From positions 1 through 64,000 of the forward strand of contig NZ_MPZN01000010.1 in assembly GCF_002936985.1 (NCBI RefSeq): a stretch of DNA of 64,000 nucleotides, given 5' to 3'. Below, in pieces: positions 8,293 to 17,571 of this stretch. The translations under genes were made by a program, and so were the position numbers. The notes beneath the pieces were generated by a model. That model was not told the origin of the DNA, searched no databases, and saw only the letters and a list, made by a program, of their open reading frames with translations. The stretch comes from Microterricola pindariensis (GTDB lineage: Bacteria; Actinomycetota; Actinomycetes; Actinomycetales; Microbacteriaceae). Each line of letters starts with the position of its first letter. Position 1 is the first letter of the stretch.

Positions 8293-9275
8293 GCACGGTG
8301 ATCCGCGTCGGCACCCGCGGCAGCGCACTGGCGATGGCGCAGACGAAGGCCATCGCCGCCCGCATCGGCAGCGCGGCGAAGGCCGAGATCGAGATCGTCC
8401 CGGTCACCACCCACGGCGACACCTCCCGGGAGTCGCTGGCCACGATCGGCGGCACCGGCGTCTTCGCCTCCGCGCTGCGCGAATCGCTGCTGGCCGGCGA
8501 GTGCGACATCATCGTGCACTCGCTGAAGGACCTGCCGACGGCCGGCTACCCCGGGCTGCGCCTGGCCGCGACGCCCAAGCGCGCCGACGCCCGCGACACC
8601 CTCTGCTCCCGTGACGGGCACACCCTGGACACGCTGCCGGAGGGCGCACGCGTCGGCACCGGCTCGCCGCGCCGCATCGCGCAACTGCGCAAGCGCCGCC
8701 CCGACCTCGAGATCCTCGACATCCGCGGCAACATCGACTCCCGCCTGGCCCGCGTCAGCGACGAGCTCGACGCAGACGACCCGCAGCGCCTGGACGCGAT
8801 CCTGCTCGCTGCCGCCGGGCTCGGCCGGCTGGGCAAGCTCGACCACGTGAGCGAGTACCTGGACCTGTCCGGCTGGCCGACGGCGCCCGGGCAGGGCGCA
8901 CTCGCGATCGAGGTGCGCGAAGACGGCGTCGGCGAGCCGCTCGACCGGGCCGTGCGCGCGGCGCTGGAATCCGTGAACCACGGCACGACGGCGGCGACGA
9001 CGCTGGCCGAGCGCCTGGTGCTGGCCGGCCTCGAGGCCGGGTGCTCCGCGCCCGTCGCCGCGATGGCCGAGGTGGACAGCGAGCTGCTGTTCTTGACCGC
9101 AACGGTCTACAGCCTGGACGGCGAGCAGTCGCTGACCAGCTCCCACGCCGCCACCCCGGAGGGGCACGGAGCCGAGCACCTGGCCGACGCCGCCCGCGAC
9201 GTGGCATCCCGTGTTGTCGAAGAACTTCTGGGCAATGGCGCCGCAGACCTTGCTGTGTTGAAGGGAAAGCCATGA
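8289..9275 (+). CDS. hemC: Porphobilinogen deaminase (hydroxymethylbilane synthase)
   Basis: HemC joins four porphobilinogens into hydroxymethylbilane on a dipyrromethane primer. The N-terminal IRVGTRGSALAMAQT, the VHSLKDLPT loop and the TGSPRRIAQL segment are all conserved. The primer-binding Cys is at about residue 252 in LEAGCSAPVAA. At 328 residues it has family length. The ATG overlaps the hemH stop and the TGA overlaps the hemD start, so four genes are co-translated. Confidence 0.95.
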   Translation: MSTVIRVGTRGSALAMAQTKAIAARIGSAAKAEIEIVPVTTHGDTSRESLATIGGTGVFASALRESLLAGECDIIVHSLKDLPTAGYPGLRLAATPKRADARDTLCSRDGHTLDTLPEGARVGTGSPRRIAQLRKRRPDLEILDIRGNIDSRLARVSDELDADDPQRLDAILLAAAGLGRLGKLDHVSEYLDLSGWPTAPGQGALAIEVREDGVGEPLDRAVRAALESVNHGTTAATTLAERLVLAGLEAGCSAPVAAMAEVDSELLFLTATVYSLDGEQSLTSSHAATPEGHGAEHLADAARDVASRVVEELLGNGAADLAVLKGKP

Positions 9276-10075
9276 CCTCGAACTCCGCTGGCAAGGCAGA
9301 GAAGGCCGACAAACCCCTCGCCGGCTGGCGCGTGCTCGTGCCGCGGGGCGGCCCATGGGGAGACCGGGTTGCGGCGAACCTGCGCTCCCGCGGCGCGTCG
9401 CCCAAGGTGGCGCCGATGATCAACTTTGCTCCAACGGATGACGCCGCCGCACTGGAGGGCGCCCTCCAGCGTCTCGCCGCCGGCGAGTTCGACTGGCTCA
9501 CCGTCACCAGCGCCACCACCGTCGACGTGCTGTTCTCGCACCAGGCGGTCGTGCCGCCGACGACGAAGGTCGCAGCCGTCGGCGAGACCACCGCGGCGGC
9601 GCTCGTCGCCGCCGGCTACCAGGTCGCCCTCGTCCCCGCGGAGGACAACTCCGCCCGGGGCCTGCTCGAGGAGTGGACGGCGGCCACGGACGGCGCCATC
9701 CCGCTGCGCATCCTCGCGCTGCGCTCCGCCATCGCGAAGCCGCTGCTCAGTGTCGGCCTGGCTCGCATCGGCCACCACGTCGAGGCCGTCGTCGCCTACC
9801 GCACCGTCGGAGTGCCCGTCGAGGAGTCCATCGTGGCCGAGGTGGCCGACGGGCGCTTCCAGGCCGTCCTCGTGACCTCGGGGAGCGTCGCGGAGCAGGT
9901 GCAGAACCAGCTGGGCCCGATCCCGGAGAGCACACTCGTCGTCTGCATCGGGCCGCAGACCGCCAAGGACGCCGGCGCGATCGGCCTGCGCGTCGACGCG
10001 GTCGCCGACGAGCGCACCGCGGAGTCGCTCATCGAGGTGCTGGTGCGGGCTGCGGAGGCCAAGCGCAGCGACTGA
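9272..10075 (+). CDS. hemD: Uroporphyrinogen III synthase
   Basis: HemD cyclises hydroxymethylbilane and inverts ring D to give uroporphyrinogen III. The 267-residue sequence is poorly conserved, as is usual, but has the two-domain pattern with WRVLVPRGG at the start, WLTVTSATTVDVLF midway and VLVTSGSVAEQV later. Position after hemC with an ATGA overlap makes the call firm. It is a stand-alone enzyme, not fused to a methyltransferase. Confidence 0.9.
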   Translation: MTSNSAGKAEKADKPLAGWRVLVPRGGPWGDRVAANLRSRGASPKVAPMINFAPTDDAAALEGALQRLAAGEFDWLTVTSATTVDVLFSHQAVVPPTTKVAAVGETTAAALVAAGYQVALVPAEDNSARGLLEEWTAATDGAIPLRILALRSAIAKPLLSVGLARIGHHVEAVVAYRTVGVPVEESIVAEVADGRFQAVLVTSGSVAEQVQNQLGPIPESTLVVCIGPQTAKDAGAIGLRVDAVADERTAESLIEVLVRAAEAKRSD

Positions 10076-10111
10076 GTGGCGCGCGGCGTCTGGGTGGCGC
10101 GCGGCGTCTGG
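10076..10111 (+). repeat. Perfect 18-bp direct repeat after hemD
   Basis: GTGGCGCGCGGCGTCTGG occurs twice back to back immediately after the hemD stop, in the short gap before the convergent MarR gene. It is a likely slippage product with no visible coding role. Confidence 0.85.
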
Positions 10112-10121
10112 CCGCTGCAGA

Positions 10122-10721
10122 TCAGTCGGTCTGCGGTGAGGTCGGCTCGGCCGACCCTGCTTCCTCACTCGGCTCGGCTTCCTCTTCGAGCTCCGCCAGG
10201 CTGTTCAGGAAGCCGATGACGACCTCGCGCTCGGCCGGGGAGAGCGCCGCGGCGACGTCGAAGCGCCGCGCGTGCTTGCGCCCGATCGTGGCGCGTGCGT
10301 CTGCGTGGGTGGCCGGTGTCACGGCAATCACCACGGCACGCCGGTCGTCGGGATGCGGCGAGCGGGTGATGTGCCCCGCCTTCTCGAGCCGGTCCAGCAT
10401 CTTGGTGATGGATGCCGTCGAGATCTGCAGGTGACCGGCGAGCATTCCGGCCGTGACGAGCACGCCGGCATTCTTCGCGGCGATCACGAATCGCAGCGCT
10501 CGCATGTCCGTCTCGTTCAGCCGCATGTAGCTGCGTGACTCCAGGCTGGTCCGATCCTCTGACTCCCGCCACGCCTTGATGGCGGTGAGCACGGCGACGA
10601 CCTGGTCCAGCTCCTCTGGGGGCAGCCCGGCATAGCGCACATAACTGCCCGTCGGGTCGACGATGCGCGGATCCAGCATGGAGGCAGCCGGATCCCAGCG
10701 CGTGGAATTCGCCTTGGACAT
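10122..10721 (-). CDS. MarR-family transcriptional regulator, probable CrtR-type repressor of the carotenoid operon
   Basis: A 199-residue winged-helix protein. The HTH lies at about residues 85-110 (GMLAGHLQISTASITKMLDRLEKAGHI), with the basic wing RSPHPDDRRAVVIAVT after it. It is divergent from idi-crtE across a 78-bp gap containing two inverted repeats. This is the arrangement of CrtR in Corynebacterium, a MarR repressor released by geranylgeranyl diphosphate. Orthology and ligand are inferred. A TACACT -10 box 6 bases before the ATG suggests a leaderless mRNA. Confidence 0.85.
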   Translation of the reverse strand: MSKANSTRWDPAASMLDPRIVDPTGSYVRYAGLPPEELDQVVAVLTAIKAWRESEDRTSLESRSYMRLNETDMRALRFVIAAKNAGVLVTAGMLAGHLQISTASITKMLDRLEKAGHITRSPHPDDRRAVVIAVTPATHADARATIGRKHARRFDVAAALSPAEREVVIGFLNSLAELEEEAEPSEEAGSAEPTSPQTD

Positions 10722-10727
10722 GGCATC

Positions 10728-10733
10728 AGTGTA
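10728..10733 (-). promoter_or_regulatory. -10 box (TACACT) for the MarR gene, leaderless start
   Basis: On the minus strand TACACT ends 6 bases before the ATG at 10721. Confidence 0.55.
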
Positions 10734-10754
10734 CTTGCGCAGAGTGTGCCATGC

Positions 10755-10778
10755 TTAGCTAGTAGCTAACTTGGTTAG
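10755..10778. promoter_or_regulatory. Operator with two overlapping inverted repeats in the MarR/idi gap
   Basis: TTAGCTA-G-TAGCTAA (10755-10769) is a perfect 15-bp palindrome. The overlapping CTAAC-TTG-GTTAG (10766-10778) is a second perfect inverted repeat. The pair sits just upstream of a TAATTT (10780-10785) that could be the idi -10 box, so a bound repressor would block the carotenoid promoter. Confidence 0.75.
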
Positions 10779-10799
10779 GTAATTTTGTGGGGAGTCTCA

Positions 10800-11372
10800 A
10801 TGAGTGGTCTGAACGCGTCGCCTGTTCCTGACACATCGGGTGAGTACGTCGTGCTGCTGGACGAGAACGGGCAGCCATCGGGCACGGCGGCCAAAGAGGC
10901 ACTGCACACGGCCGAGACGCCCCTGCACCTGGCCTTCTCCTGCCACATCGCGAACTCGGCCGGCGAGCTGCTCGTCACCCGCCGGGCTCTGGGCAAGCGC
11001 AGCTGGCCCGGCGTCTGGACCAACTCCTTTTGCGGCCACCCCGCACCGGGCGAGAGCATCGAGGCCGCGCTGGTGCGCCATGGACAGAGCGAGCTCGGGC
11101 TGCAGCTGGACCCGGTCCGCCACCGGCTGACGCTCGAACTCCCCGACTTTCGCTACCGGGCCGTTGACCCCGCCGGGATCGTCGAGAACGAGATCTGCCC
11201 CGTCTACACGGCCGTCACCGACGAGGTCCCGACCCCGAACCCCGACGAGGTGATGGAGCTGGCGTGGGTGGCACCCGAGTCGCTGGCGAGGTCAATCTCC
11301 AGCACCCCGTGGGCATTCAGTCCCTGGCTGGTCTTGCAGACCGCCGCCCTCGAAGGGAGAATGCGGCCATGA
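10800..11372 (+). CDS. idi: Isopentenyl-diphosphate delta-isomerase, type I
   Basis: Idi interconverts IPP and DMAPP and so primes prenyl chain synthesis. The 190-residue Nudix-fold protein keeps the catalytic Cys in WTNSFCGHP and the catalytic Glu in IVENEICPVY. The ATG at 10800 follows GGGGAG and is preferred over an upstream ATG at 10785, which lies in the promoter. It is the first gene of the coupled carotenoid operon and overlaps crtE by ATGA. Confidence 0.95.
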   Translation: MSGLNASPVPDTSGEYVVLLDENGQPSGTAAKEALHTAETPLHLAFSCHIANSAGELLVTRRALGKRSWPGVWTNSFCGHPAPGESIEAALVRHGQSELGLQLDPVRHRLTLELPDFRYRAVDPAGIVENEICPVYTAVTDEVPTPNPDEVMELAWVAPESLARSISSTPWAFSPWLVLQTAALEGRMRP

Positions 11373-12442
11373 CCATCGTCATGACTCGCTTCGTGACCGT
11401 CGAGGATGCCGCCCGCATCGAGGGCGTGCTGGCCGGGCATTGGCAGAAGCGCCGCGCAGCGGCCGAGGCCTTTGGCGAGGACTACTCCCGGCTCTGGGCG
11501 GCGATCGAGCGGTCGGCCCACGGCGGAAAGCTGCTGCGGCCCGCCCTCGTGCTCTGTGCGTATGAAGAGCTCAGCGTCGACGCCGCGCCGCGTCGGGGCG
11601 CCGCGGTCGAGCTGGCCGCCGCTTTCGAACTGCTGCACACCGCCTTCCTGCTGCACGATGACGTGATCGACAACGATTTCGTTCGTCGCGGCCAGAGCAA
11701 TCTCGCCGGCGAACGCTTCGACGAGGGCGTGGCCGCGGGGCTCGCCACGGCGAACGCGGCACGCTGGGCTCAGGCATCCGCCATTCTCGCCGGCGACCTG
11801 CTGATCCATGATGCGCAGTCGATGGTGGCGCGTCTCGCCGTTCCCGAGCCCGTGCGACTCGGGCTGCTCGACCTGCTCGACGCCGCCGTCTTCGCCTCCG
11901 CGGCCGGCGAGCTGAGCGACGTGGGGCTGAGTGCGGGCGCCGTGAGCCCCGAGGTGCCCGCGGTTCTGGACATGACGAGATGGAAGACGGCCCCCTACTC
12001 GTTCGCGGCGCCGCTTCGGGCCGGGGCGGTGTTGGCGGGCGCGCCCGCAGAGCTGGGGCTGCTGCTGGAGCAGTTCGGCGGTCTCATCGGCACGGCCTTC
12101 CAGCTGCGCGACGACGTGCTCGGCGTCTTCGGCGACGAGCAGCTGACCGGCAAGAGCACGATCGGCGATGCCAGAGAGGGCAAGATGACGGCGATGATGG
12201 CTTTTGCCCGAACCACGGCCAGCTGGGCCGAGTTGCGACAACTGATCGGCCCGGGCGGGCCGGGCGACATCGATCGGGTGCGCGCGCTGCTACTCGACTC
12301 CGGTGCACTCGGCTACGCGGAACGGTTGATCGCAGACCTCGTCGCGGAGGCGCTCGCGCTGCTCGAGCAGCCGCTCGTGCCGGCGGGGCTCCGGACCGAG
12401 CTCGCCGAGCTCGCCCACCGGGCGGCGGTGCGCGTCTCATGA
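11369..12442 (+). CDS. crtE: Geranylgeranyl diphosphate synthase (polyprenyl synthetase)
   Basis: A 357-residue trans-prenyltransferase with the first Asp-rich motif in LLHDDVIDND and the second in QLRDDVLGVFGD, plus GGKLLRPALV for substrate diphosphate binding. By position between idi and crtB it makes the C20 precursor of carotenoids. Exact chain length cannot be read from the sequence alone. The ATG overlaps the idi stop and the TGA overlaps crtB. Confidence 0.93.
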   Translation: MTIVMTRFVTVEDAARIEGVLAGHWQKRRAAAEAFGEDYSRLWAAIERSAHGGKLLRPALVLCAYEELSVDAAPRRGAAVELAAAFELLHTAFLLHDDVIDNDFVRRGQSNLAGERFDEGVAAGLATANAARWAQASAILAGDLLIHDAQSMVARLAVPEPVRLGLLDLLDAAVFASAAGELSDVGLSAGAVSPEVPAVLDMTRWKTAPYSFAAPLRAGAVLAGAPAELGLLLEQFGGLIGTAFQLRDDVLGVFGDEQLTGKSTIGDAREGKMTAMMAFARTTASWAELRQLIGPGGPGDIDRVRALLLDSGALGYAERLIADLVAEALALLEQPLVPAGLRTELAELAHRAAVRVS

Positions 12443-13341
12443 CCAGGCCACTGGAGCGGGGGAGCATGCCCGCACTCGCCGGAGCCCGCGAGCTGGCGCT
12501 CTACGAGCGCGCGGCGCACCGGGGGGCCGCCGTTGTCATCCGGGAGTACTCGAGCTCGTTCGGCCTGGCCAGCCGGCTGCTCGCCCCGCAGATCCGGCCC
12601 GAGATCGAGAACATCTACGCCCTGGTGCGGGTGGCCGACGAGATCGTCGACGGCACCGCAGCCGCCGCGGGGTTGAGCATCGCCCAGCAGCGGGAGTGCC
12701 TCGACGCCATGGAGGCCGAGACCGTTCGAGCACTGCAGCGCGGCTACAGCAGCGACCTCGTCGTGCACGCCTTCGCGCTGAGCGCGAGACGCGCCGGCAT
12801 CACCGCGGAGCTGCTCAGCCCTTTCTTTGCCTCGATGCGCCGCGACCTCGATCCGGCGCCGTTCGGCGCGGAGGAACTGCGCGACTACATCTACGGCTCC
12901 GCCGAGGTGATCGGGCTGATGTGCCTGCGGGTTTTTCTGAACGGGGAGTACATCAACGACAACGAGCGCAGGCGGTTGGAGCACGGCGCCCGTCGGCTCG
13001 GTGCCGCGTTCCAGAAGATCAACTTCCTGCGCGACATCTCGGCCGACTTCACCGCCCTCGGCCGGCGCTACTTTCCCGGCGTCGACCCGCTGGCCATCAC
13101 CGAGGAGCAGAAGGCCGACATTGTCGCCGGTATCCGGGCCGACCTGTTCGCGGCCGATGCGGTCATCCCGCGGCTGCCAGCCAGCTGCCGGAGGGCGATC
13201 CGCGCGGCATCCGCATTCTTCGCAGAGCTCACCGACCGCGTCGACGCGACCCCCGCGGCCGCGCTTGCCGGCCAACGGGTGCGCGTCCCAGGGCCGCACA
13301 AGGTGCGCATCCTGGCCGGCGTGCTGCTGAGGTCACGATGA
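12439..13341 (+). CDS. crtB: Phytoene synthase
   Basis: CrtB condenses two geranylgeranyl diphosphates head to head into 15-cis-phytoene. The 300-residue protein has the squalene/phytoene synthase motifs: ALVRVADEIVDG (the first Asp-rich site), the GSAEVIGLMCLRVF helix and FQKINFLRDISADF (second Asp-rich site). It is coupled on both sides by ATGA overlaps. Confidence 0.95.
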   Translation: MTRPLERGSMPALAGARELALYERAAHRGAAVVIREYSSSFGLASRLLAPQIRPEIENIYALVRVADEIVDGTAAAAGLSIAQQRECLDAMEAETVRALQRGYSSDLVVHAFALSARRAGITAELLSPFFASMRRDLDPAPFGAEELRDYIYGSAEVIGLMCLRVFLNGEYINDNERRRLEHGARRLGAAFQKINFLRDISADFTALGRRYFPGVDPLAITEEQKADIVAGIRADLFAADAVIPRLPASCRRAIRAASAFFAELTDRVDATPAAALAGQRVRVPGPHKVRILAGVLLRSR

Positions 13342-15002
13342 GCGCGCCAACCGCCAGCGTGATCGGCGGCGGCATCGCCGGGCTGGCGACGGCTGCGCTG
13401 CTGGCAGCAGACGGCTACGACGTCACGCTGCTCGAGGCGCGTGGCGAGCTGGGCGGCCGGGCTGGACTGTGGGAGGCCGACGGCTACCGCTTCGACACCG
13501 GGCCATCGTGGTACCTGATGCCGGAGGTCTTCGAGCACTTCTACTCCCTGCTCGGCACCTCAGCAGGCGAGCAACTCGCGTTGGAACGGCTGGACCCCGG
13601 CTACCGCGTCTTCGCCGAGACCGGCGCTGCGCCGATCGACATCGTGGCCGACTTCGAGGCCAACGTCGCCCTGTTCGAATCGATCGAGCCCGGCGCGGGA
13701 GCCGAGCTGCGACGCTACGTCGCCTCGGCCTCTGACGCCTACGAGCTCGCACTCGGCCGCTTCCTCTACAACACCTTCGACGACCCGCGCAGCCTGATCG
13801 GGCCGGAGGTGCTGCGCCGCGCGCCCGCGCTCGCGGGTCTGGGCGCCCGCTCGCTCCACGGCCTGATCCAGAAGCACGTGCGCGACCCGCGGCTGCAGCA
13901 GGTGCTGGGCTACCCGGCCGTGTTCCTCGGCTCCTCTCCGTTCGAGGTGCCGAGCCTCTACCACCTGATGAGCCACCTCGACTTCGGCGACGGCGTCTAC
14001 TACCCGCAGGGCGGCTTCAGCACGATCATTGACAGCATCGCGGGGCTGGCCGAGTCGGCGGGCGTTCGCGTGCTCACCGGGGCGCAGGTCACCGCGATCA
14101 CGACGGATGCCGGCAGCACGGCTGGTGGCAGTGCCGCCGCACGGCGGGCCAGGCCCGGCCGGCGCCGGCGCCGCTCACGCGCCGCCGCGACGGGGGTGCG
14201 CTACCGGGACGCACAGGGTGCGGAGCACGAGATCCGGAGCGACATCGTGGTCTCGGCCGCAGACCTCCACTTCACCGAGACGGAGTTGTTGCCGCCGGAA
14301 CTGCGGAGCTATCCAGAGGAGTGGTGGGAGCAGCGAAACCCCGGGCCGGGAGCAGTTCTCGTGATGCTCGGCGTGCGCGGCGCGCTGCCGGAGCTCGAGC
14401 ACCACAACCTGTTCTTCGTCGACAACTGGGAGGACAACTTCTCGGCGATCTACGGCAACCCCAGCTTCATCCCGGAACCGGCATCCATCTACGTCTGCCG
14501 GCCCAGCGCCACAGACCCCGGTGCGGCACCGCCCAACCACGAGAACCTGTTCGTACTGGTGCCCGTGCCGGCCGACCCGGAGATCGGGTCGGGAGGGCTC
14601 GGCCGCAGCGGCTCCGCGCGCGTGGAGCGGGCCGCGGACGCGGCGATCCAGCAGATCGCCCAGTGGGCCGGAATCCCCGATCTGGCACAGCGCATCGTGC
14701 TGCGTCGCACTGTGGGCCCGGCAGACTTTGCCGAGGACCTGAACTCCTGGCGCGGCGGTGCGCTCGGCCCCGCGCACACCCTGCGGCAGAGCGCCTTCTT
14801 CCGCGGCCGGAACAGCTCCACGTCTGTCAACGGGCTGTACTACGCCGGCGGTAGCACCATCCCCGGCATCGGGCTGCCGATGTGCCTGATCAGCGCGGAA
14901 CTCGTCATCAAGAAGCTGCGCGGCGACCGGGGCGGGGCGCCGCTGGCCGCGCCGCTCTCCGCGCACGCGGCGCGCACCGCGGCCGGGGCGGCCCCGCGAT
15001 GA
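13338..15002 (+). CDS. crtI: Phytoene desaturase, lycopene forming (CrtI type)
   Basis: This FAD-dependent enzyme introduces four double bases into phytoene to give lycopene. The N-terminal VIGGGIAGLATAALLAADG binds FAD, DTGPSWYLMPEVFE is typical of the family, and the C-terminal YYAGGSTIPGIGLPMCLISAE is the bacterial CrtI signature. At 554 residues it is somewhat long. An Ala/Arg-rich insertion at about residues 255-290, with a run of basic residues, and an Ala-rich tail account for the excess. The ATG overlaps the crtB stop. Confidence 0.94.
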   Translation: MSAPTASVIGGGIAGLATAALLAADGYDVTLLEARGELGGRAGLWEADGYRFDTGPSWYLMPEVFEHFYSLLGTSAGEQLALERLDPGYRVFAETGAAPIDIVADFEANVALFESIEPGAGAELRRYVASASDAYELALGRFLYNTFDDPRSLIGPEVLRRAPALAGLGARSLHGLIQKHVRDPRLQQVLGYPAVFLGSSPFEVPSLYHLMSHLDFGDGVYYPQGGFSTIIDSIAGLAESAGVRVLTGAQVTAITTDAGSTAGGSAAARRARPGRRRRRSRAAATGVRYRDAQGAEHEIRSDIVVSAADLHFTETELLPPELRSYPEEWWEQRNPGPGAVLVMLGVRGALPELEHHNLFFVDNWEDNFSAIYGNPSFIPEPASIYVCRPSATDPGAAPPNHENLFVLVPVPADPEIGSGGLGRSGSARVERAADAAIQQIAQWAGIPDLAQRIVLRRTVGPADFAEDLNSWRGGALGPAHTLRQSAFFRGRNSSTSVNGLYYAGGSTIPGIGLPMCLISAELVIKKLRGDRGGAPLAAPLSAHAARTAAGAAPR

Positions 15003-15322
15003 GCCTGCTCTACCTCGCGTTCCTGCTGGCCTCGCTCGGCTGCATGGTGTTGCTGGACCGCCGCTTCACGCTGTTCTTCTGGCGCGAGCCGCGGCGTGCG
15101 GCCCTGGTGCTCGCGCTCGGGACCCTCTTCTTCGTGCTGTGGGACATCGCCGGGATCGCCCTCGGGATCTTCCTGCGCGGGCAGAACGAGATCTCGACCG
15201 GCCTGCTGCTCGGGCCGCACTTCCCGGTCGAGGAGCTCGTCTTCCTCGTCTTCCTCTGTTACCTGAGCATGGTGCTGTTCCGGGGAACGCAGCGGGTGCT
15301 CACCGCGAGGAGGCCGGCATGA
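14999..15322 (+). CDS. crtYe: C50 carotenoid cyclase subunit (CrtYe-like)
   Basis: A 107-residue three-helix membrane protein of the heterodimeric lycopene cyclase family (CrtYc/CrtYe/LbtA). It carries the PVEELVFLVF signature near residue 75, where the acidic pair is thought catalytic. With crtYf it should cyclise the ends of the C50 chain made by crtEb. Whether the ring is epsilon, beta or gamma cannot be told from sequence. ATGA overlaps couple it to crtI and crtYf. Confidence 0.88.
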   Translation: MSLLYLAFLLASLGCMVLLDRRFTLFFWREPRRAALVLALGTLFFVLWDIAGIALGIFLRGQNEISTGLLLGPHFPVEELVFLVFLCYLSMVLFRGTQRVLTARRPA

Positions 15323-15663
15323 CGTACACGGTGCTGAACCTGGTGATGCTCGCCGTCGTGCTGCTGGTCGCGGCATCCGCCCTGCTGCTGCGCCGGCCGG
15401 CCCGGCTCGGCACGGCCCTCGCGTCCGCGGGCGTCACGGCCGCGGCGCTGTTCGTGCTCACGGCACTGTTCGACAGCCTGATGATCGCCGGCGGGCTGAT
15501 GGAGTACAGCGGGCAACACCTGCTTGGCTGGTCGATCGGCCTGGCCCCGATCGAGGACTTCGCCTACCCGCTGGCGGCCGTCATCCTGCTGCCATCGCTC
15601 TGGGCGCTGCTCGGCCCCGCGCGCCGCCCGGCCATAGTGAAGGAGAGCGCGGATGTCGGCTGA
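15319..15663 (+). CDS. crtYf: C50 carotenoid cyclase subunit (CrtYf-like)
   Basis: A 114-residue three-helix membrane protein with the companion motif PIEDFAYPLAAV at about residues 76-87. It forms the heterodimeric cyclase with the preceding subunit. The ATG overlaps the crtYe stop. Its 3' end overlaps crtEb by 11 bases, so translation runs on without a gap. Confidence 0.88.
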   Translation: MTYTVLNLVMLAVVLLVAASALLLRRPARLGTALASAGVTAAALFVLTALFDSLMIAGGLMEYSGQHLLGWSIGLAPIEDFAYPLAAVILLPSLWALLGPARRPAIVKESADVG

Positions 15664-16585
15664 GAGCAGCACGAGGCAGAGCCCGCCCAGCCAGAGCCTG
15701 CCTCGCCAGCTGCTGCTGGCCTCCCGGCCGCTGAGCTGGATCAACACAGCCTTCCCGTTCGCCGCGGCCTACCTGTTGAGCACCGGTCGGATCGACGCGG
15801 CCCTCGTCATTGGCACGCTGTTCTTCCTGGTGCCGTACAACCTGGCCATGTACGGCGTGAACGACGTGTTCGACTACGCCTCCGACGTGGCCAACCCACG
15901 CAAGGGCGGCGCCCACGGCGCGCTGCTGGCACCTCCGCTGCACCGGGCGACGCTGCTGGCCGCCGTGCTGCTCTGCGCCCCGTTCGTGCTGGCGCTGGTG
16001 CTGCTCGGCTCGCCGGCCTCCTGGCTGGTGCTCGCGGTGAGCCTGTTCGCGGTGGCCGCCTACTCGGTGCCCGGGCTGCGATTCAAGGAGATCCCGGTTC
16101 TGGACTCGCTCACCTCGAGCACCCACTTCGTTTCGCCCGCCGTCTACGGGATCGTGCTCGCCGGCGTTCCGTTCGGCCCGGTTGCCGTCATCGTGCTGCT
16201 CGCCTTCTTCCTCTGGGGCGTCGCGAGCCACGCCTTCGGCGCCGTGCAAGACGTGCAGCCTGACCGGGCGGCGGGCATCGGTTCGATCGCGACGGCGCTC
16301 GGCGCGGCGGCCACTGTTCGCGTGGCGCTCGCCTGCTGGGCGGTGGCGGGGTTGGTGCTCCTCCTGCTGATTCCGCTGGGTTACGGCTGGCCCGGCGCCC
16401 TCGCAGCCCTGCTCGTCGTGCCCTACCTAGTGCTGGCCTGGCCGTACCGCTCGGTGAGCGACGCCGACTCGGCGGCGGCCACCGGCGGCTGGCGGCACTT
16501 CCTCTGGGTCAACTACGCGGTCGGGTTCCTCGCGACGCTGCTTCTCATCTTCAGCGCAGTTGATACACGTAGTCTGTTCGGGTGA
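15653..16585 (+). CDS. crtEb: Lycopene elongase (UbiA prenyltransferase, CrtEb/LbtC-like)
   Basis: A 310-residue integral membrane prenyltransferase that adds two C5 units to lycopene to give a C50 acyclic carotenoid. The first Asp motif is NDVFDYASD at about residue 70 and the second is DVQPDRAAG, both typical of UbiA enzymes. Eight or nine hydrophobic helices are visible. Its presence next to crtYe/crtYf marks a C50 pathway such as decaprenoxanthin or sarcinaxanthin. Its TGA overlaps the hemB GTG start, joining pigment and heme genes. Confidence 0.9.
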   Translation: MSAESSTRQSPPSQSLPRQLLLASRPLSWINTAFPFAAAYLLSTGRIDAALVIGTLFFLVPYNLAMYGVNDVFDYASDVANPRKGGAHGALLAPPLHRATLLAAVLLCAPFVLALVLLGSPASWLVLAVSLFAVAAYSVPGLRFKEIPVLDSLTSSTHFVSPAVYGIVLAGVPFGPVAVIVLLAFFLWGVASHAFGAVQDVQPDRAAGIGSIATALGAAATVRVALACWAVAGLVLLLLIPLGYGWPGALAALLVVPYLVLAWPYRSVSDADSAAATGGWRHFLWVNYAVGFLATLLLIFSAVDTRSLFG

Positions 16586-17571
16586 CCGCAAACCCCCGTA
16601 TTCGCCCCCGTCGTCTGCGCGCCAATCCCGGGATCCGCCGCCTCGCCTCAGAGACGCGCCTCCACCCGGCCCAGCTGGTGCTCCCGCTCTTCGTTCGTGA
16701 GGAGGGTGGCCCGATGCCGATCGCCTCGATGCCGGGCGTCGTGCAACACACGCTCGACAGCGTGAAGGGGGCTGTTCAGAATGCCGCGGCTGCCGGCATC
16801 GGCGGCGTGATGCTCTTCGGCGTGCCCAGCGTGCGCGATGCGACGGGCAGCGGCGCCACGCACCCGGACGGCATCCTCAACCGCGCCACCCGGGTGGTCG
16901 GAGACGAGGTCGGCGACGCCCTCGTCGTGCAGACCGACCTCTGCCTGGACGAGTTCACCGACCACGGCCACTGCGGGGTGTTGGACACCCTCGGCCGGGT
17001 CGACAACGACGCGACGCTCGAGCGCTACCGCGAGATGGCGCTGGTGCAGGCGGCATCCGGCTCGGCGCTGCTCGGCCTCTCCGGCATGATGGACGGCCAG
17101 GTGGCCGCCGTGCGCGAGACGCTCGACGGGGCCGGATTCGTCGACACCGCCATCCTCGCTTACTCGGCCAAGTACGCCTCGGCGTTCTACGGCCCGTTCC
17201 GGGATGCCGTCGAGTCGACGCTGGACGGCGACCGCCGCAGCTACCAGCTCGACCCCGGCAACCGGCGCGAGGGCCTGCGCGAGGCCATCCTCGACATCGA
17301 GGAGGGCGCCGACGTCGTCATGGTGAAGCCGGCAGGCAGCTACCTCGACGTGCTCGCCGACGTCGCAGCCGCCAGTGATATTCCAGTTTGGGCATATCAG
17401 GTGTCCGGCGAGTACTCGATGATTGAGGCCGCCGCCATGCAGGGCTGGATCGACCGCAAGCGCGCCGTGCACGAATCGGTGCTCGGCATTCACCGGGCCG
17501 GCGCCGACGTCGTGCTCACCTACTGGGCCACCGAACTCGCCGGCTGGCTGAACAATGGAGACTTCGCATGA
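16582..17571 (+). CDS. hemB: Porphobilinogen synthase (delta-aminolevulinate dehydratase)
   Basis: HemB condenses two 5-aminolevulinates into porphobilinogen. The two active-site lysines are seen in [15 protein letters not shown] and [11 protein letters not shown]. The metal-binding loop reads [14 protein letters not shown], keeping two Cys of the zinc site with Asp in place of the third. The GTG start at 16582 overlaps the crtEb stop and the TGA overlaps hemL. Heme precursor supply is therefore co-translated with carotenoid synthesis. Confidence 0.95.
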   Translation: MTANPRIRPRRLRANPGIRRLASETRLHPAQLVLPLFVREEGGPMPIASMPGVVQHTLDSVKGAVQNAAAAGIGGVMLFGVPSVRDATGSGATHPDGILNRATRVVGDEVGDALVVQTDLCLDEFTDHGHCGVLDTLGRVDNDATLERYREMALVQAASGSALLGLSGMMDGQVAAVRETLDGAGFVDTAILAYSAKYASAFYGPFRDAVESTLDGDRRSYQLDPGNRREGLREAILDIEEGADVVMVKPAGSYLDVLADVAAASDIPVWAYQVSGEYSMIEAAAMQGWIDRKRAVHESVLGIHRAGADVVLTYWATELAGWLNNGDFA

